NCBI GenBank assembly: GCA_024305405.1
Contig: JAKNDB010000068.1
Coordinates: 5,633,501-5,697,500 of the forward strand
DNA: 64,000 bases
Reading direction: 5' to 3'
Origin: Dirofilaria immitis
Taxonomy: Eukaryota > Nematoda > Chromadorea > Rhabditida > Onchocercidae
Shown here in pieces: positions 1-11,000 of the stretch (positions are counted from its first letter, which is position 1; every line of letters begins with the position of its first letter). The translations under genes were made by a program, and so were the position numbers. The notes under the pieces are model-generated. The model was not told the origin of the DNA. It saw only the letters and a program-made list of their open reading frames with translations, and ran no database searches.

Positions 1-137
1 TTCATAAAGTTACTAGATATCTTTATCAGCAAAGTTATTGATAAAACTAAGATATGGTAATATCAAGTCTCACGTTTTTTCTGACGAAATAAATGAACCA
101 ATGTCTAAGTATAATTTATGCAGCTGCACTTGCACAA

Positions 138-1951
138 TTAATTGTGGTGCAAACACCAAAATATTTGTGAAATATGCATCGCAAAAAGAAAGCATATAAC
201 TAACAAGTTAGCCAGTGCTTCTTCTTTTGTTTTGCCGAGTCCAAAATCACTGAATGATTCCTTCTCTATCATCTAAAATAAATCCGATAATATGCAAATG
301 AATTATTTTTAATTGCTAAAAACGTCAAACAAAATCATTTCTCAAAAACATACATATTCAGTTCGTGATATAAGTAAATCAATTTGAACAGATAATGATA
401 CACGAAGATAAAATAAACTTTTGATGGCATCCATAGAACATATAATGAATTTTGAATGAGTTTTAGCTTATTTTTCTTTATATTTCTATGGAGTTATGCT
501 ATGCAGAAATAAAGTCTCAAAATTCAACCCATCCGGTTTATGTGCTCAACGATATCAATATTAATTGAAGTATCGATATAAAAAGTTTAGAAGTGCATCA
601 AATTATATTATATTCATTAAATATTTAATTGAATAATTTTCTTAAAAATAAAATTTCACAAATTCTCCTTAAACAAAATCAAAAAGAAACCTTTTTAGCA
701 TATCCTTTGCAGCCATCTGTTTCGCGATTTTTTTCGTTCTTCCTTGACCTACCGTATGGACACCATACAATTCACATCGTACTGCGAATGAATTAGGCTA
801 AAATTTTACATATATTTCAAATGAATTATTATATTACAGACAATGAAATATTACATAAACGTACTATATATTATAAAAATACTACATTGCAATGAATTTA
901 TACAACTTTAAATTATAATGAATTTAGATATGACAAAAAAATTGGATTTATTCTATTTTTTTGCAGCATATAAATGAAATTTATGCCAATTTATGTATGG
1001 GATCAAAATTTTTCTACGCGTCATAAATAAAGAGCAATTGAAAATTCCAGTTTTAATTTATTGCTAACCATATCTGTGAGACCAGGTGTGAAAATTGGCG
1101 GTGTTCCATCGTAATATTTTTTGCATCCCTCTTCCAGAATACTAACAAATGTTTTCACAGGAGGAACTGATGTTCCGGTAGATGAAGCTGAAGATCCTCC
1201 ATCTGCCTTTATTTCCATAATTTGCTCATTATCATTATCCATCACTTCAAATCTTTCTATATTTTTAGTTTCTTTGTTGTTCTTTGAATTCTTGTTGCCA
1301 GTCAAATCATCCAAATCCACTACTACCGGCTAAAATAAAAAAGAGCAGTCAAACGCAAAATTTTTCGAAGTAATTTCTATTACTTAATTGCTCCATAATG
1401 CATTTTAAATAGAAAATAGAATTAAACAAATATTAAAGAAAAATTCGTTTTTTTCTGAACAGATTTCTGATTAATTGAAACTAAGTTTCTTTTTTTTGAA
1501 TGAACAAAACGAATTTGAAGATTATGATTACAACCAAATAATTTGTTCCTTTAATATAATTCGTTAATTGTTAATATCTTATCTACTCGTACCATATTAA
1601 ATCCGTTCGAATATTCTATCAGATTTATTGCAATCTTTTCCATTTTATTAATTCTCTTCATTTATTCCTATCCTATTAGTTATCTATCCTTTGCTACTAA
1701 TCTTCCCCTATCAATGATATTTTAAAAATACTCAAAAATTTTAGAATAACGCTTAAGCTAACTAATATATCGAAGTAAAAGACAGATACAAATTTTTGCA
1801 TATTAACTAACATTTTTATTGAAATCGATCTATTCCACCTACTTATGTTATTAATGCATTCATATGTGCTAACCTTTTCACAAATAAAATATTCAGGTTC
1901 ACGACTTTTTAGTACATCCACATGAGTAAATACTTCATACAATTTTTCCAT
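138..1951 (-). CDS. double-stranded RNA-binding domain protein, RDE-4/TRBP/Loquacious-like
   Basis: Rebuilt exons in transcript order are 1951-1874 (ATG at 1951), 1329-1069, 797-691 and a final exon 272-138 ending in TAA. The first three join in phase 0. They give an acidic, Ser-rich linker followed by VKTFVSILEEGCKKYY and then, across an intron, FAVRCELYGVHTVGQGRTKK and IAKQMAAKDML. That is the alpha-beta-beta-beta-alpha pattern of a dsRNA-binding domain, including the GxG-TKK-AK-AA signature that contacts RNA. The last exon carries GLGKTKEEALANLL, which resembles the second helix of another dsRBD and is followed by a hydrophobic end. Family members act as Dicer partners that hand dsRNA to the RNAi or microRNA machinery. 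Exon 3 ends in phase 2 but the last exon starts in phase 0, so one or more linking exons between 273 and 690 remain unresolved. Staufen-type or other dsRBD proteins are alternatives. The dsRBD itself is sure; the orthology is not. Confidence 0.68.
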
Positions 1952-3401
1952 TATTTGTTGCCACTTAGCACAAAACTTAAATTGAATTTAATCGGAAATT
2001 TTAAATTAAACCATTTCCTAACGATACAATCTCAGCATTCCTATAGCATAAATCAAATTAAAGTTTAAATTAAGATTAAATTTCATTTTAATAATCAAAT
2101 CAAATTAATTTTGTACAAACAATTTCGTAATGATACAATCCCATAAGTTTTAGTTAAATAAATGAATTAATTTGCATTTTTTGATAAATGAAATGATAAT
2201 TTGAATATTTATAAAATTAATTATTCCGCTCCTTATTTTATAGCAAAAATTTTTAAATGAGAAGAATTAAACTAAATTATTTGAATATTTACGAAATTAA
2301 CAATCGACTTTTTCATAGCAAAAATTCTAAATTGAAATAGAATTAATAAAACTAAATTGCTTGAGTATTTACACAATCAATAATTGATCTCTTATTTTAT
2401 AGAAGAAATTTTTTAATGAAACAAAATGAATTATTTGAATACTTATAGAATCAATAATTGATCTACTGATTTATAGCAATAATTTTTAAATGAAATGAAT
2501 TAAATCAAACAATATTAAAATGTGAATGAAAAAAAAACTCAGCTAAAATCGAACTGCAATAAATTTAAAATGAAATTTTATAATGTTAATGTAATATTTC
2601 CGCAACCGCATAACACCATCACTAGCCACATTGGAATTGACTTAAAATGAGTTGCAAGAATTTGGAACTAAACGAATAGCAGAGAGCCATGGCCATAATC
2701 ATACTGTTTAACACCGCTCGACTTGCCCAACTTCGATTAAGCCAAGAGATCGAACATTGTGTCACTTTTCATCAAAATATTGTCATAGTAAATAAAGTAA
2801 TTGCAAAAATAATAGCCTTAAAATAGAGAGAAAGTAGAGATAACTGGGACATATGAGAAGGAACCTTTCTTTCATCAAAGATTAAAAAATTTATGTAAAT
2901 AGTTATATGTTTACGATAGAACTAGGATATAATGGTAAAAGAAAGAGCATACATAAGAATGAAATTGCAGAGGTTACTACGAAGCATTTGGTACTACCTT
3001 TGATGATAAATGAATTGTTTAAAGACGAGGTTTGGATACAAGTTGCGAAAAAGTTTTTTGTGCTTAATTAAATATTTGCTTGGTTGAAGTTTTCTCGTGT
3101 GGTTAGTTGTTTTTCATTGTTTTGTTTCTTTTTTATGTTTTATTTTTTATGTTATATTATTTTATTTTATTTATTTGATTTCAAGATTGGCAAATGAAAA
3201 TGAGCTAATTTTTCTTAAATTGAAATTCTTCACTTTCATTCTTTTTTTCTTCGCTTTTTCTTTGTAATTACTTATCTGATTTCAAAATTGATTGAAGAAA
3301 AGGAAATATGGGCTGAATTTATTTCAATTTGCTTTTATTTATACTACTAAACAAATGAATATATTTTCAAGGATAAGAAAAAAATATTTGCAGAATAATA
3401 T
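1952..3401. other. AT-rich intergenic region between divergent genes
   Basis: This stretch lies between the 5' ends of the dsRBD gene (minus) and the small membrane-protein gene (plus), so it should hold both promoters. No convincing coding exon is visible. The main structure is a diverged tandem repeat at 2201-2512. A somewhat GC-richer patch at about 2600-2770 has stops in all frames that I checked. The frame of the plus-strand gene is open back to 3292 with an in-frame ATG at 3355. Confidence 0.5.
2201..2512. repeat. diverged four-copy tandem repeat, about 73-81 bp unit
   Basis: Units begin at 2201, 2281, 2361 and 2435, each opening with TTGAATATTTA or a close variant. Each continues through a TTATTTTATAGCAAAAAT-like core and ends in an A-rich AATGAAATGAATTAA-like stretch. 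Copies differ by scattered substitutions and small indels, so this is an old array and not a recent duplication. Confidence 0.75.
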
Positions 3402-4397
3402 GTTATCATCGTGGGTAAGATTAGCAACTAAACGAACCGATGTACGACCATTTCATAAACGTATTTTTACCAGTAATGTGCTTGACAAGATGTACAGTTG
3501 TAAGTATAAATTTATTTTCAATGTAATTTAAATTTAAAAGAATTTCAAAAATTTTGAGATATATAAGGATGCAGTTTTTCGCTTAATCTCGAAATTTAAA
3601 TTATTGTTTGCGATTCGAGTTATTGCGATTTATGGAAAAATTTTACAGAGATTATCACTGTTTTTAAAATGCTTATGTTTTTCCAAAGTTCAAATTTATC
3701 ATTAAGTTACATAAGCATCATGGTTGTATTTGTGGCTTAGTAACTTATTAATCAATACTGATCAATAAAAATTATTCATTATTAATCCCGCGATCTATTG
3801 CTCAGTAATGTTAAGCATAATGTTATTTGTAATAACTCAATAATTTTGTTATTGTCAGCAGTATTAGTTCATTCATTATCATTGATTTAAAAGTGGTAAT
3901 AATTTAATAACTATTGTTTATAATAATCCGATAATTTCTTACTTGATGATGATCTATATCCATTGGTAATCCAGTGATTTATTACTCCATAACATCCGGT
4001 GGGCTATTAAATATATTATCCATATCACAGACATGACCTAAAAAGATGTAGTAAGAGTTAATTCCGCAAGATATATATGCATATTTTGCATATGTAAATT
4101 CTTTTTAATCCATATCATAGACATGACCTAAAAAGATGTAGTAAGAGTTAATTCCGCAAGATATATATGCATATTTTGCATATGTAAATTCTTTTTAATA
4201 TTTTTCTACAGAAATTTGAATAAATTTCAGTGACAGTAATAACACTAATTGGTGGAGCATTATGTATGACGTCAGTTGCTATAGTTAATGCTATAATGTA
4301 TTATAAAGTGGTGAAACCAGTGCGTGAAGCAGATCGTGAACGATTAGAGAAGGATTTAATCGAAGCTGATGAAGCAGGTTTCTCGTTGAAAGTTTGA
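3402..4397 (+). CDS. small single-pass membrane protein, possibly mitochondrial
   Basis: There are two exons, 3402-3499 and 4231-4397, joined in phase 1 by a GTAAGT donor and a TTTCAG acceptor. The product is about 88 residues. It has a basic, Arg/Lys-rich N-terminus without acidic residues except one Asp (MLSSWVRLATKRTDVRPFHK), one hydrophobic segment (VITLIGGALCMTSVAIVNAI), then a charged tail with YYKVVKPVREADRERLEKDL, ending SLKV before TGA. A basic amphipathic N-terminus plus one membrane span plus a charged tail fits small inner-membrane respiratory-chain subunits or assembly factors such as COX6C-like proteins, but I do not recognise a specific family. An in-frame ATG at 3355 would add 16 residues; I prefer 3402, because it follows a TTTGCAG acceptor-like site suited to trans- or cis-splicing. 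The intron contains a 90-bp tandem duplication. Confidence 0.7.
4019..4198. repeat. recent tandem duplication, 90-bp unit, two copies
   Basis: The two copies, 4019-4108 and 4109-4198, differ at one position that I can see (C at 4027 versus T at 4117). The unit starts TCCATATCA and ends CTTTTTAA. It lies inside the intron of the small membrane-protein gene, just before the acceptor, so the duplicate sits in the splicing-relevant end of the intron. Confidence 0.92.
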
Positions 4398-5756
4398 AAA
4401 ATGAGTTATTTATCTTTTTTAACTTACTGTAGGGTAATCTGTGTAGTTTATTTGTCAATTTTTTGTTCCTATCTTTTTTAATGAGTTTTGTAAGATCAGG
4501 ATTTTCATGCAGTTCTTATCCAGTTTTTATTTTTGTTACCTGATATCTTGTTAATTTGCAGTTTGAAGTTATTATTTTTCGGAGTTGATCTTAGCGAACG
4601 TTTTCTTAAAAATTTTATTTTTAAAACTACTAACAAGTGTTTCATAGCTTTATGAGCACCTCATGAATTATATGCTTATCTTTTAAAAAGTATGTATGTA
4701 ATTTCTGAGCATAGAACAATATAACCGTCCACAGCATTTAACTTGATGATGACTTTTTTAAAAAAGTATACTAGCCGTATAATTAATCATCGGTTCCACT
4801 GATGACAAAATTATGAGCGTTACTTGATAGAAACCGACCGCTATATCTTTATTTATTGTATTTATTGTATGATGAGATGCTAACTGTATTTTATATATTA
4901 TGCATGGTAGAAACAAAAAAACAAATAGAATATTCATTGTATAACGATCATTTTAGAAATGAATAAAATAAAAAAGTTAAAAAGTTAAGATTCATTTTAT
5001 CTTAATGATGAACTTAGTAATGAATTGCTCAGCTGTGCAAATTTATCTTTTATTTTGCTTTTGATTATATTTTACTGTATATTTTAATTTACATATTTTT
5101 TTTTCGAAATATATTCTGCAGTTTTCTCGTTGTGGCTCATATATTATAACTCATTCATTCACTGTATGTTATTAATTTGATGAGACAATGAAGTTCATTT
5201 GCCATGGCTTCTTATCATTCCTTTTTGTTTTATGAATACATTTATGATATCGAAACTAATTGAGAATCATAATTTCATATTTTCTAAAATTTGAAAGATA
5301 AAATAAATTTGAAATGTTCTTTTCTTCTGTAAAATGGAGCTGCAATATATTAATTTTAGGAAAATAAAGTAAAATATGAGGAATGCGCTTTTTTCTTAGC
5401 GAGAATTTGCTAAAATTTTTATTCCCTAAGTTACGTATAAACTTAAAATTTATTACTAATCTTATAAGTCATCAGTCACCGTATGGCATGGGTTATCTTC
5501 ACATTTTTTTCCATTGATTATTCTTTTTTCTTCCTCGTATTATGCAAATCGAAATTAATTTTTACTTCTTCTCGAGAAACAAATTTGTCGAAAAATTTTT
5601 CGATGCGAACCAATTTCATCTGATTACAAAAGTACCATGCACCTCGTAACTATTTCAGGATTGATCGAGAACTTTTGTAGTCTTTTTCATTTTTTCAGAA
5701 CTCAGTTCAATTGATGGATTTCAATTGTATTTAAAGTGTGAAGTGTTTTTTTCCAA
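4398..5756. other. intergenic, AT-rich, no gene seen
   Basis: This is the 3' region of the small membrane-protein gene and the upstream region of the UQCC5-like gene, both on the plus strand. AATAAA occurs several hundred bases past the stop, near 4962. I see no long open frame, RNA gene or repeat of note. Confidence 0.5.
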
Positions 5757-6234
5757 ATGTTTTCGCGTGGTAAACGTTTTATGGAATTACTTGGACCGGA
5801 TGTGATTTATTGGTTCCCAACGTGCATATTACTAGGAGCAGCTTTCGAGCTTTTTAAAGTATTTTTTTATCTATTTTATTTTCGACTAACAGAGTTCTTG
5901 TTTTTTTGGATCAATTAAAATATTAAAAAATAGTGGAAGTTGATTTGCAGCTGACTGGAACATTGGTGATTTTCTTGAAAAACTTATAGACAAATTTTTT
6001 TCCAAATTTTCAAAATAATCCTGAAAACTGCAGATTACTTATCGATTTTTTCAGATAAAGTTCACATTTATGGGTGTGAACTATTATACGGTATTTAGAA
6101 AGAAACAAATGCAGCAACAGCTGGAGGATTTCGAGAATTGGTTGAAACAAATGGATGAGTTATCTGCTCAAGCTGTACAATCACAAACTGAGGCGAGAAA
6201 AAAAGTAATTTTCAAAGCGAAACGAAATAAATAA
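5757..6234 (+). CDS. UQCC5/SMIM4-like mitochondrial complex III assembly factor
   Basis: Two exons, 5757-5858 and 6055-6234, join in phase 0 (donor GTATTT, acceptor TTTTTCAG) to give 93 residues. The N-terminus MFSRGKRFMELL is basic. One membrane span follows (YWFPTCILLGAAFELF), then IKFTFMGVNYYTVFRKKQMQ and a Gln/Glu-rich helical tail ending KAKRNK. The order of basic start, short span, E-x-x-x-I-K, and (F/Y)Y-x-V-(F/Y)-R-(R/K)-K matches small integral membrane protein 4, now UQCC5. UQCC5 is an inner-membrane protein that works with the UQCC assembly factors in cytochrome b maturation for complex III. The tail after this motif is longer than in vertebrate SMIM4. Assignment is by motif and layout only; another small mitochondrial membrane protein with a similar tail is possible. 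Confidence 0.66.
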
Positions 6235-8088
6235 TGCGAATGGACAGAATGATAGAATGAATAAGTAATCAAGAATATAGCAGCAACTATCTCGAACAGT
6301 GAATATTTCACGTTTGATATTGTAGTCGAAGTTTTATATTTTGCCAATAATGTTTTTTTCGGATTGCCGTTGTTAAATTTTTGTTAAAATCACTTAAAAT
6401 TTTTTGACTTGGTCATTTTAATATATTTATAGTAAATTTTTTATTTTAGTGGTCATTCGAAAAAAAAAACCAGTGCTTATACAGATATGATAAATATCTC
6501 GAAAAAGTACGGTGTTTTCTTCCTTTCCGTTAATGTCAATAGAAAATTGGTTTCATTCCTAGTACATATTAGAGACATGTTATTGAAGAAATATTTCAAA
6601 ATTTTGATATCGTCTTTGGCTTCCGATAAAAGACTTCAAGTAATTGTTCCCGAGTGTAGGAAATAGCGTTTTAAGTTTTGAAAATAGCTTTTAAAGTTCC
6701 TGTGTACGGCTGAGTTTATTTCAGTTGTTTTCAGTTTTAAGATTATATTTGTTTTTTTCGCAATTAGCTGACCATATTTAGTAATAAAAAAATCATCGCA
6801 GATTGTGATATCTTGCATCCGATGAATAGAAAATCCAAAATTTTTGTTTATAAAAATGTGTTTGATCAGACGTTCATTTTTATTAGTCCATTTCTAAAAT
6901 TTAAATAATGAAATGAAAATTCCGAACTCTTTAAACCATGCAAAGAGGACTAAAACGCCAACAGCACCAAAGTTTATTATTATCATTACAATATTAATAC
7001 TCTCATTATTATTGCTATTATGCTTCATTCCCGACTCGAGAATTTATCAAATGAATCAAATATCAAGAGTTGCTAGAAATAAAACAAGCTACAATTTCCA
7101 TAATTAATAGTATAAAAACACCAATTACTTAATAATTATGAACGGCTTCTGGGATTGTAATAGATAGGAGTTCTCTATTTAATAGGAATATATTTCGTAT
7201 CTTAAACTTTTAAAGATTAATTAATAAAATCTTTCCTTGAAACCTTTTGATTGTCAAAGTAGTCTGTGAAAAAAAAAAAAAGCAATACCCGCACGTACTT
7301 GAAGTCTGCGATTTTGTTAATTAGTGTCATTATTACTATTCTGGAAGACAATCTCATTCCGGAAGAATAAAAAGATTATTAATCAATAAGATATTATTAA
7401 CAAGAGATGAAATAATTGCACAAAGATAGAAATTTAAAAAATAAAGAAGCAAAATAGAATAAATAAAAAATGACTAGGATGAAAAATGAACTGAGAGAAA
7501 TAATCTCAAATTATTTTCGTGCTGTATTAAATATAAAATAAGCAATAATAATAATACAATGAACTTTTTTTCTTTTTTAAGCTTAAATTTGAAATGATAA
7601 AAACTGGACAATAATAACAAATGTGCATAACATAACTGCGTTTATCAGGTTTTTTAAATATCACTTTTCTTGATAACAGCATCAACTAAATTTATGTATT
7701 TGCAAAATTTTTGCATTAGCTATGCTGATTAATTATCATATGATTTAATTTCTAATTTAATTACTAATTTGTTTATAATGATAAATGGATGAATATATTG
7801 TATACCTTCATTATTTTACACATATTGATTAATTTTTTTAGTTTTAATTTAAATTATTTTTTATTAACATATCTAATCAATTGTTCTCCAAAAAAAATCG
7901 ATAAAAATCTAAATTTTAATTCATATATAAACAATAAGATTCTTTTTCTATATTTTTATCCCTCATTTTTTGAGTTCTACTTTTCCTTTATATGATTTCA
8001 AACAATTTATTTCACATAAAATTTTTTAGCTTATTTTTTCCCTTACTAACTTTTATGACAATTTGAAAACGAAATTGATTGTAATTAA
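6235..8088. other. intergenic region between convergent genes
   Basis: This stretch holds the 3' flanks of the plus-strand UQCC5-like gene and the minus-strand SRCIN1-like gene. Small open frames at 6636-6818, 6913-7107 and 7789-7995 show no family resemblance or splice context. The 6913-7107 frame has one hydrophobic run but sits in ordinary AT-rich DNA. No RNA gene is seen. Confidence 0.45.
7996..8001 (-). terminator. poly(A) signal AATAAA for the SRCIN1-like gene
   Basis: TTTATT on the plus strand reads AATAAA on the minus strand, 87 nt past the TAA stop at 8089. The position suits a short 3' UTR. Confidence 0.45.
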
Positions 8089-11000
8089 TTAAATAATATT
8101 AGATGGTGCACACATCTGTTGTAGTTGTTCAAACTGACTATGTAATTGTCGTTGTTTTTGAATTAATTTTTCTTGACGTCCCTCAAATTCTGTTGGCAAT
8201 GATGATCGACCTCCTGAAATTTGATATCAATATTTAAACATTTTGAAAAAGTATGCTGTAAGGATAATAAAACATATTATGAAAATTCTCATTACTATAC
8301 TATAATAATAAATTATTAAATAGTTATAAATTTACATCATCATTATTTTATATAAATTGTTTATATTTAATATTCTCGCTTATTTATCTTAATTATATTT
8401 ATTATTCTCGCTTATTTATCTTAATTTTAGCCTAAATTAAGCACCACACAATTGCTATTTCTCGAATTTTTTTGTTATTTATTTAAGACGTTAATAGTGA
8501 AATATATGAATTATAATTTTTCATAAGGATTTTAAAATTATCTTTAATCCATTTTACTAAATGAATTAATATAAACCTATTTCCTGATAAACTGATAAAT
8601 GAATTAATGCAGCGGATCAGATTCAATCTATATAGATAATCTATTTAAAAAATAATTAAAGTGTTGAGACCTTTTGATCCTTTTTTAAGTAATAATCATT
8701 TATCCAATCAATAATTGTAACCACTAAAAAAATCACATGTGTGATAATTGATTTTTAATAAGATCTCATTAGTTAATTTTTAATTAATCATTTAATTAAA
8801 ATTATATAATTTTGTTTAGTAATTTATTTGTAAATGAATAAAGATGTAAGAAGAGATGAGAGATGAGAGAGGCGAAAATTTAATTATAAATTAAAACTTC
8901 GCCACCTACGATAGTTTAAAGGAAATTATAAATAAGAATTTTTTTGAGAGAGAAGAAATATTTGTAGCAATTAAACAGAATGTAAAATTTCCACAAATTT
9001 GCCATATGTTGTTCGTTTCATTTGTTATATGAAAAAAACAGACACATTTGTCTATTCATTGATATCACTTATACATATATTTCTCATTCATTTTAGTATC
9101 ATACTATGACCTTTCTTATATCAGTCATTCATTTCTTTTGAACTTTTTCTAAACAAAATAATGCAAAACAATAAAAGGCTTCTTTTTTAAAGGAAAATTA
9201 ATTAATTAATTAATAGCAAAAGAAGAGGAAGGATAGGAATGGACAATAAAAGAGTATTTATTTTCTTATTGAAAGTAAATAGAAAAGAAATTTTATGCAA
9301 ATATTTTAATTCTATCATTTAGTTAAAAAATATTAAAATTTTTATTAATTTTGCAAACTTATAATATTATTTCATTTATTAATTTGAATTAAAAATTTTT
9401 GTGTAAAAATTTTATCAAAATAAAATTATTTGAATAAAATTTAGCAATAAATTATGTGAAATGGTATACACATATAATAGGAAATGGTTAATTATAAAAA
9501 TAATATTAAAAATATCATAGTAGAGTTTTATTGATCAAAAAAAAAAACGAAATATATTGAAATCATAAAAATATTTACATTAATTAACCTGGACTAGGTG
9601 AAACACTTTCAATTGCTCGACGTTGCAATTCATGTATTTCAGATGGCATAAAACGATTTCGTACATCGGTTGTCGAATGACGTTCCGGTGGTTTTGGTGG
9701 ACCATTACGGATAACACATGGAAATGATTTTTGCTGAACTGGGTGATTTTGATTTAGAACGCATATCACGTTGTACCGTGTTTGTAAGTTCATCAAGGAT
9801 TGTATCCAAAACATTTGCATCTGCACTTCTCTTTGCATCGCATGATGATGTACCTAAATGATATTAAATTTATTTCGATCTATTCCATCAATAAATTATT
9901 AAATTAAATAATTTTACAATTTAATTATAATTTTATATTAAATTATATCGTAATATTGTTATAATTTCATTTCTCTTTTTCTTATAATAAAAAATGATAA
10001 GATAAAAAAAAATGTAAATATTATTTATGCAAAAAATAATTGATATAATCAATGAAATAAAATTTTCGATGCATACAAAATTTAGGTGAAAAAAAACAAA
10101 CGTAATTACTTTCGTAGTAAAGCGGCGGTGGCGGTATTAAGGGCGGTGTTATTTGTTCATTTATTTTTCCATCCGTTATTTGCTTTTGTTGTTGCTGTTG
10201 ATGTTGATGTTGATGTTGATGTTGATAATGATGTTGTTGTTCATTTATTCGATTAGTTCCATTTATTTGATCATTTACCATAAATTTAGCAGCATTAATA
10301 GTAAATTCATTCTCTTTAAGTGTAAACAATGTTCGATTATTATTTTTCGTTTCCAATTTTGCTGTATTCAAAGTTGGATCTTGGACCATTGCCAATTTTT
10401 TCATTGTTACCATCATATTGGCCAATGTTTTACATCGTCGTAAGCACTGATCAATTTGGGCCGTTTCTTCTTTGATGAATTTTTCCTCCGAAACGATTCG
10501 CTCCATATTTGTTTTAATTTCCTTTTGCAATTCATATTGTATTGTTGGAAATTGTGCTAAAAATTGAAATATTTTTTTATTTTTGAAATAATTTTGACTT
10601 CTTGTATCGAAAATAATTTAATAAAATATTAAAAAAATCAAAATGAATAATTGAAATTATTTCTTCTTGCTAGAATGTTCATATTATTTGGATTTGAAAT
10701 TATCAATTGATATTTTAATAAAAAATTATCAAAATTATTGATATCTTTTCATCAGCAGCAACATCATAATGTTACATATATCAAATCAGATCAGATGAAA
10801 AATTCATAAATTAAAAATTTATGTTTTATCGAATTTTATTTACTAATTTAATTTTGTACTAATTTTATAGAATATTCTATTTCAATAAAGAAATATATGG
10901 CTAGAAAATGAGAAGTAAAATTTTATACAAATTATAAATTGAAATATAAGACATTATGTATTATTTAATATTTCAAATTTATCATCCATCTGATGAAAGA

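Noticed and set aside
4019..4198. Duplicated repeat as a CRISPR-like or satellite array
   Set aside because: Only two head-to-tail copies, no spacers and no further units; a simple tandem duplication.
6913..7107. 64-codon frame with a hydrophobic segment
   Set aside because: No homologue recognised, no splice context, and the hydrophobic run is ATT/TTA-driven; kept only as a remote possibility.
10153..10443. Plus-strand hydrophobic open frame
   Set aside because: Antisense of exon 12 of the SRCIN1-like gene; the Leu/Met run is the complement of its His/Gln codons.
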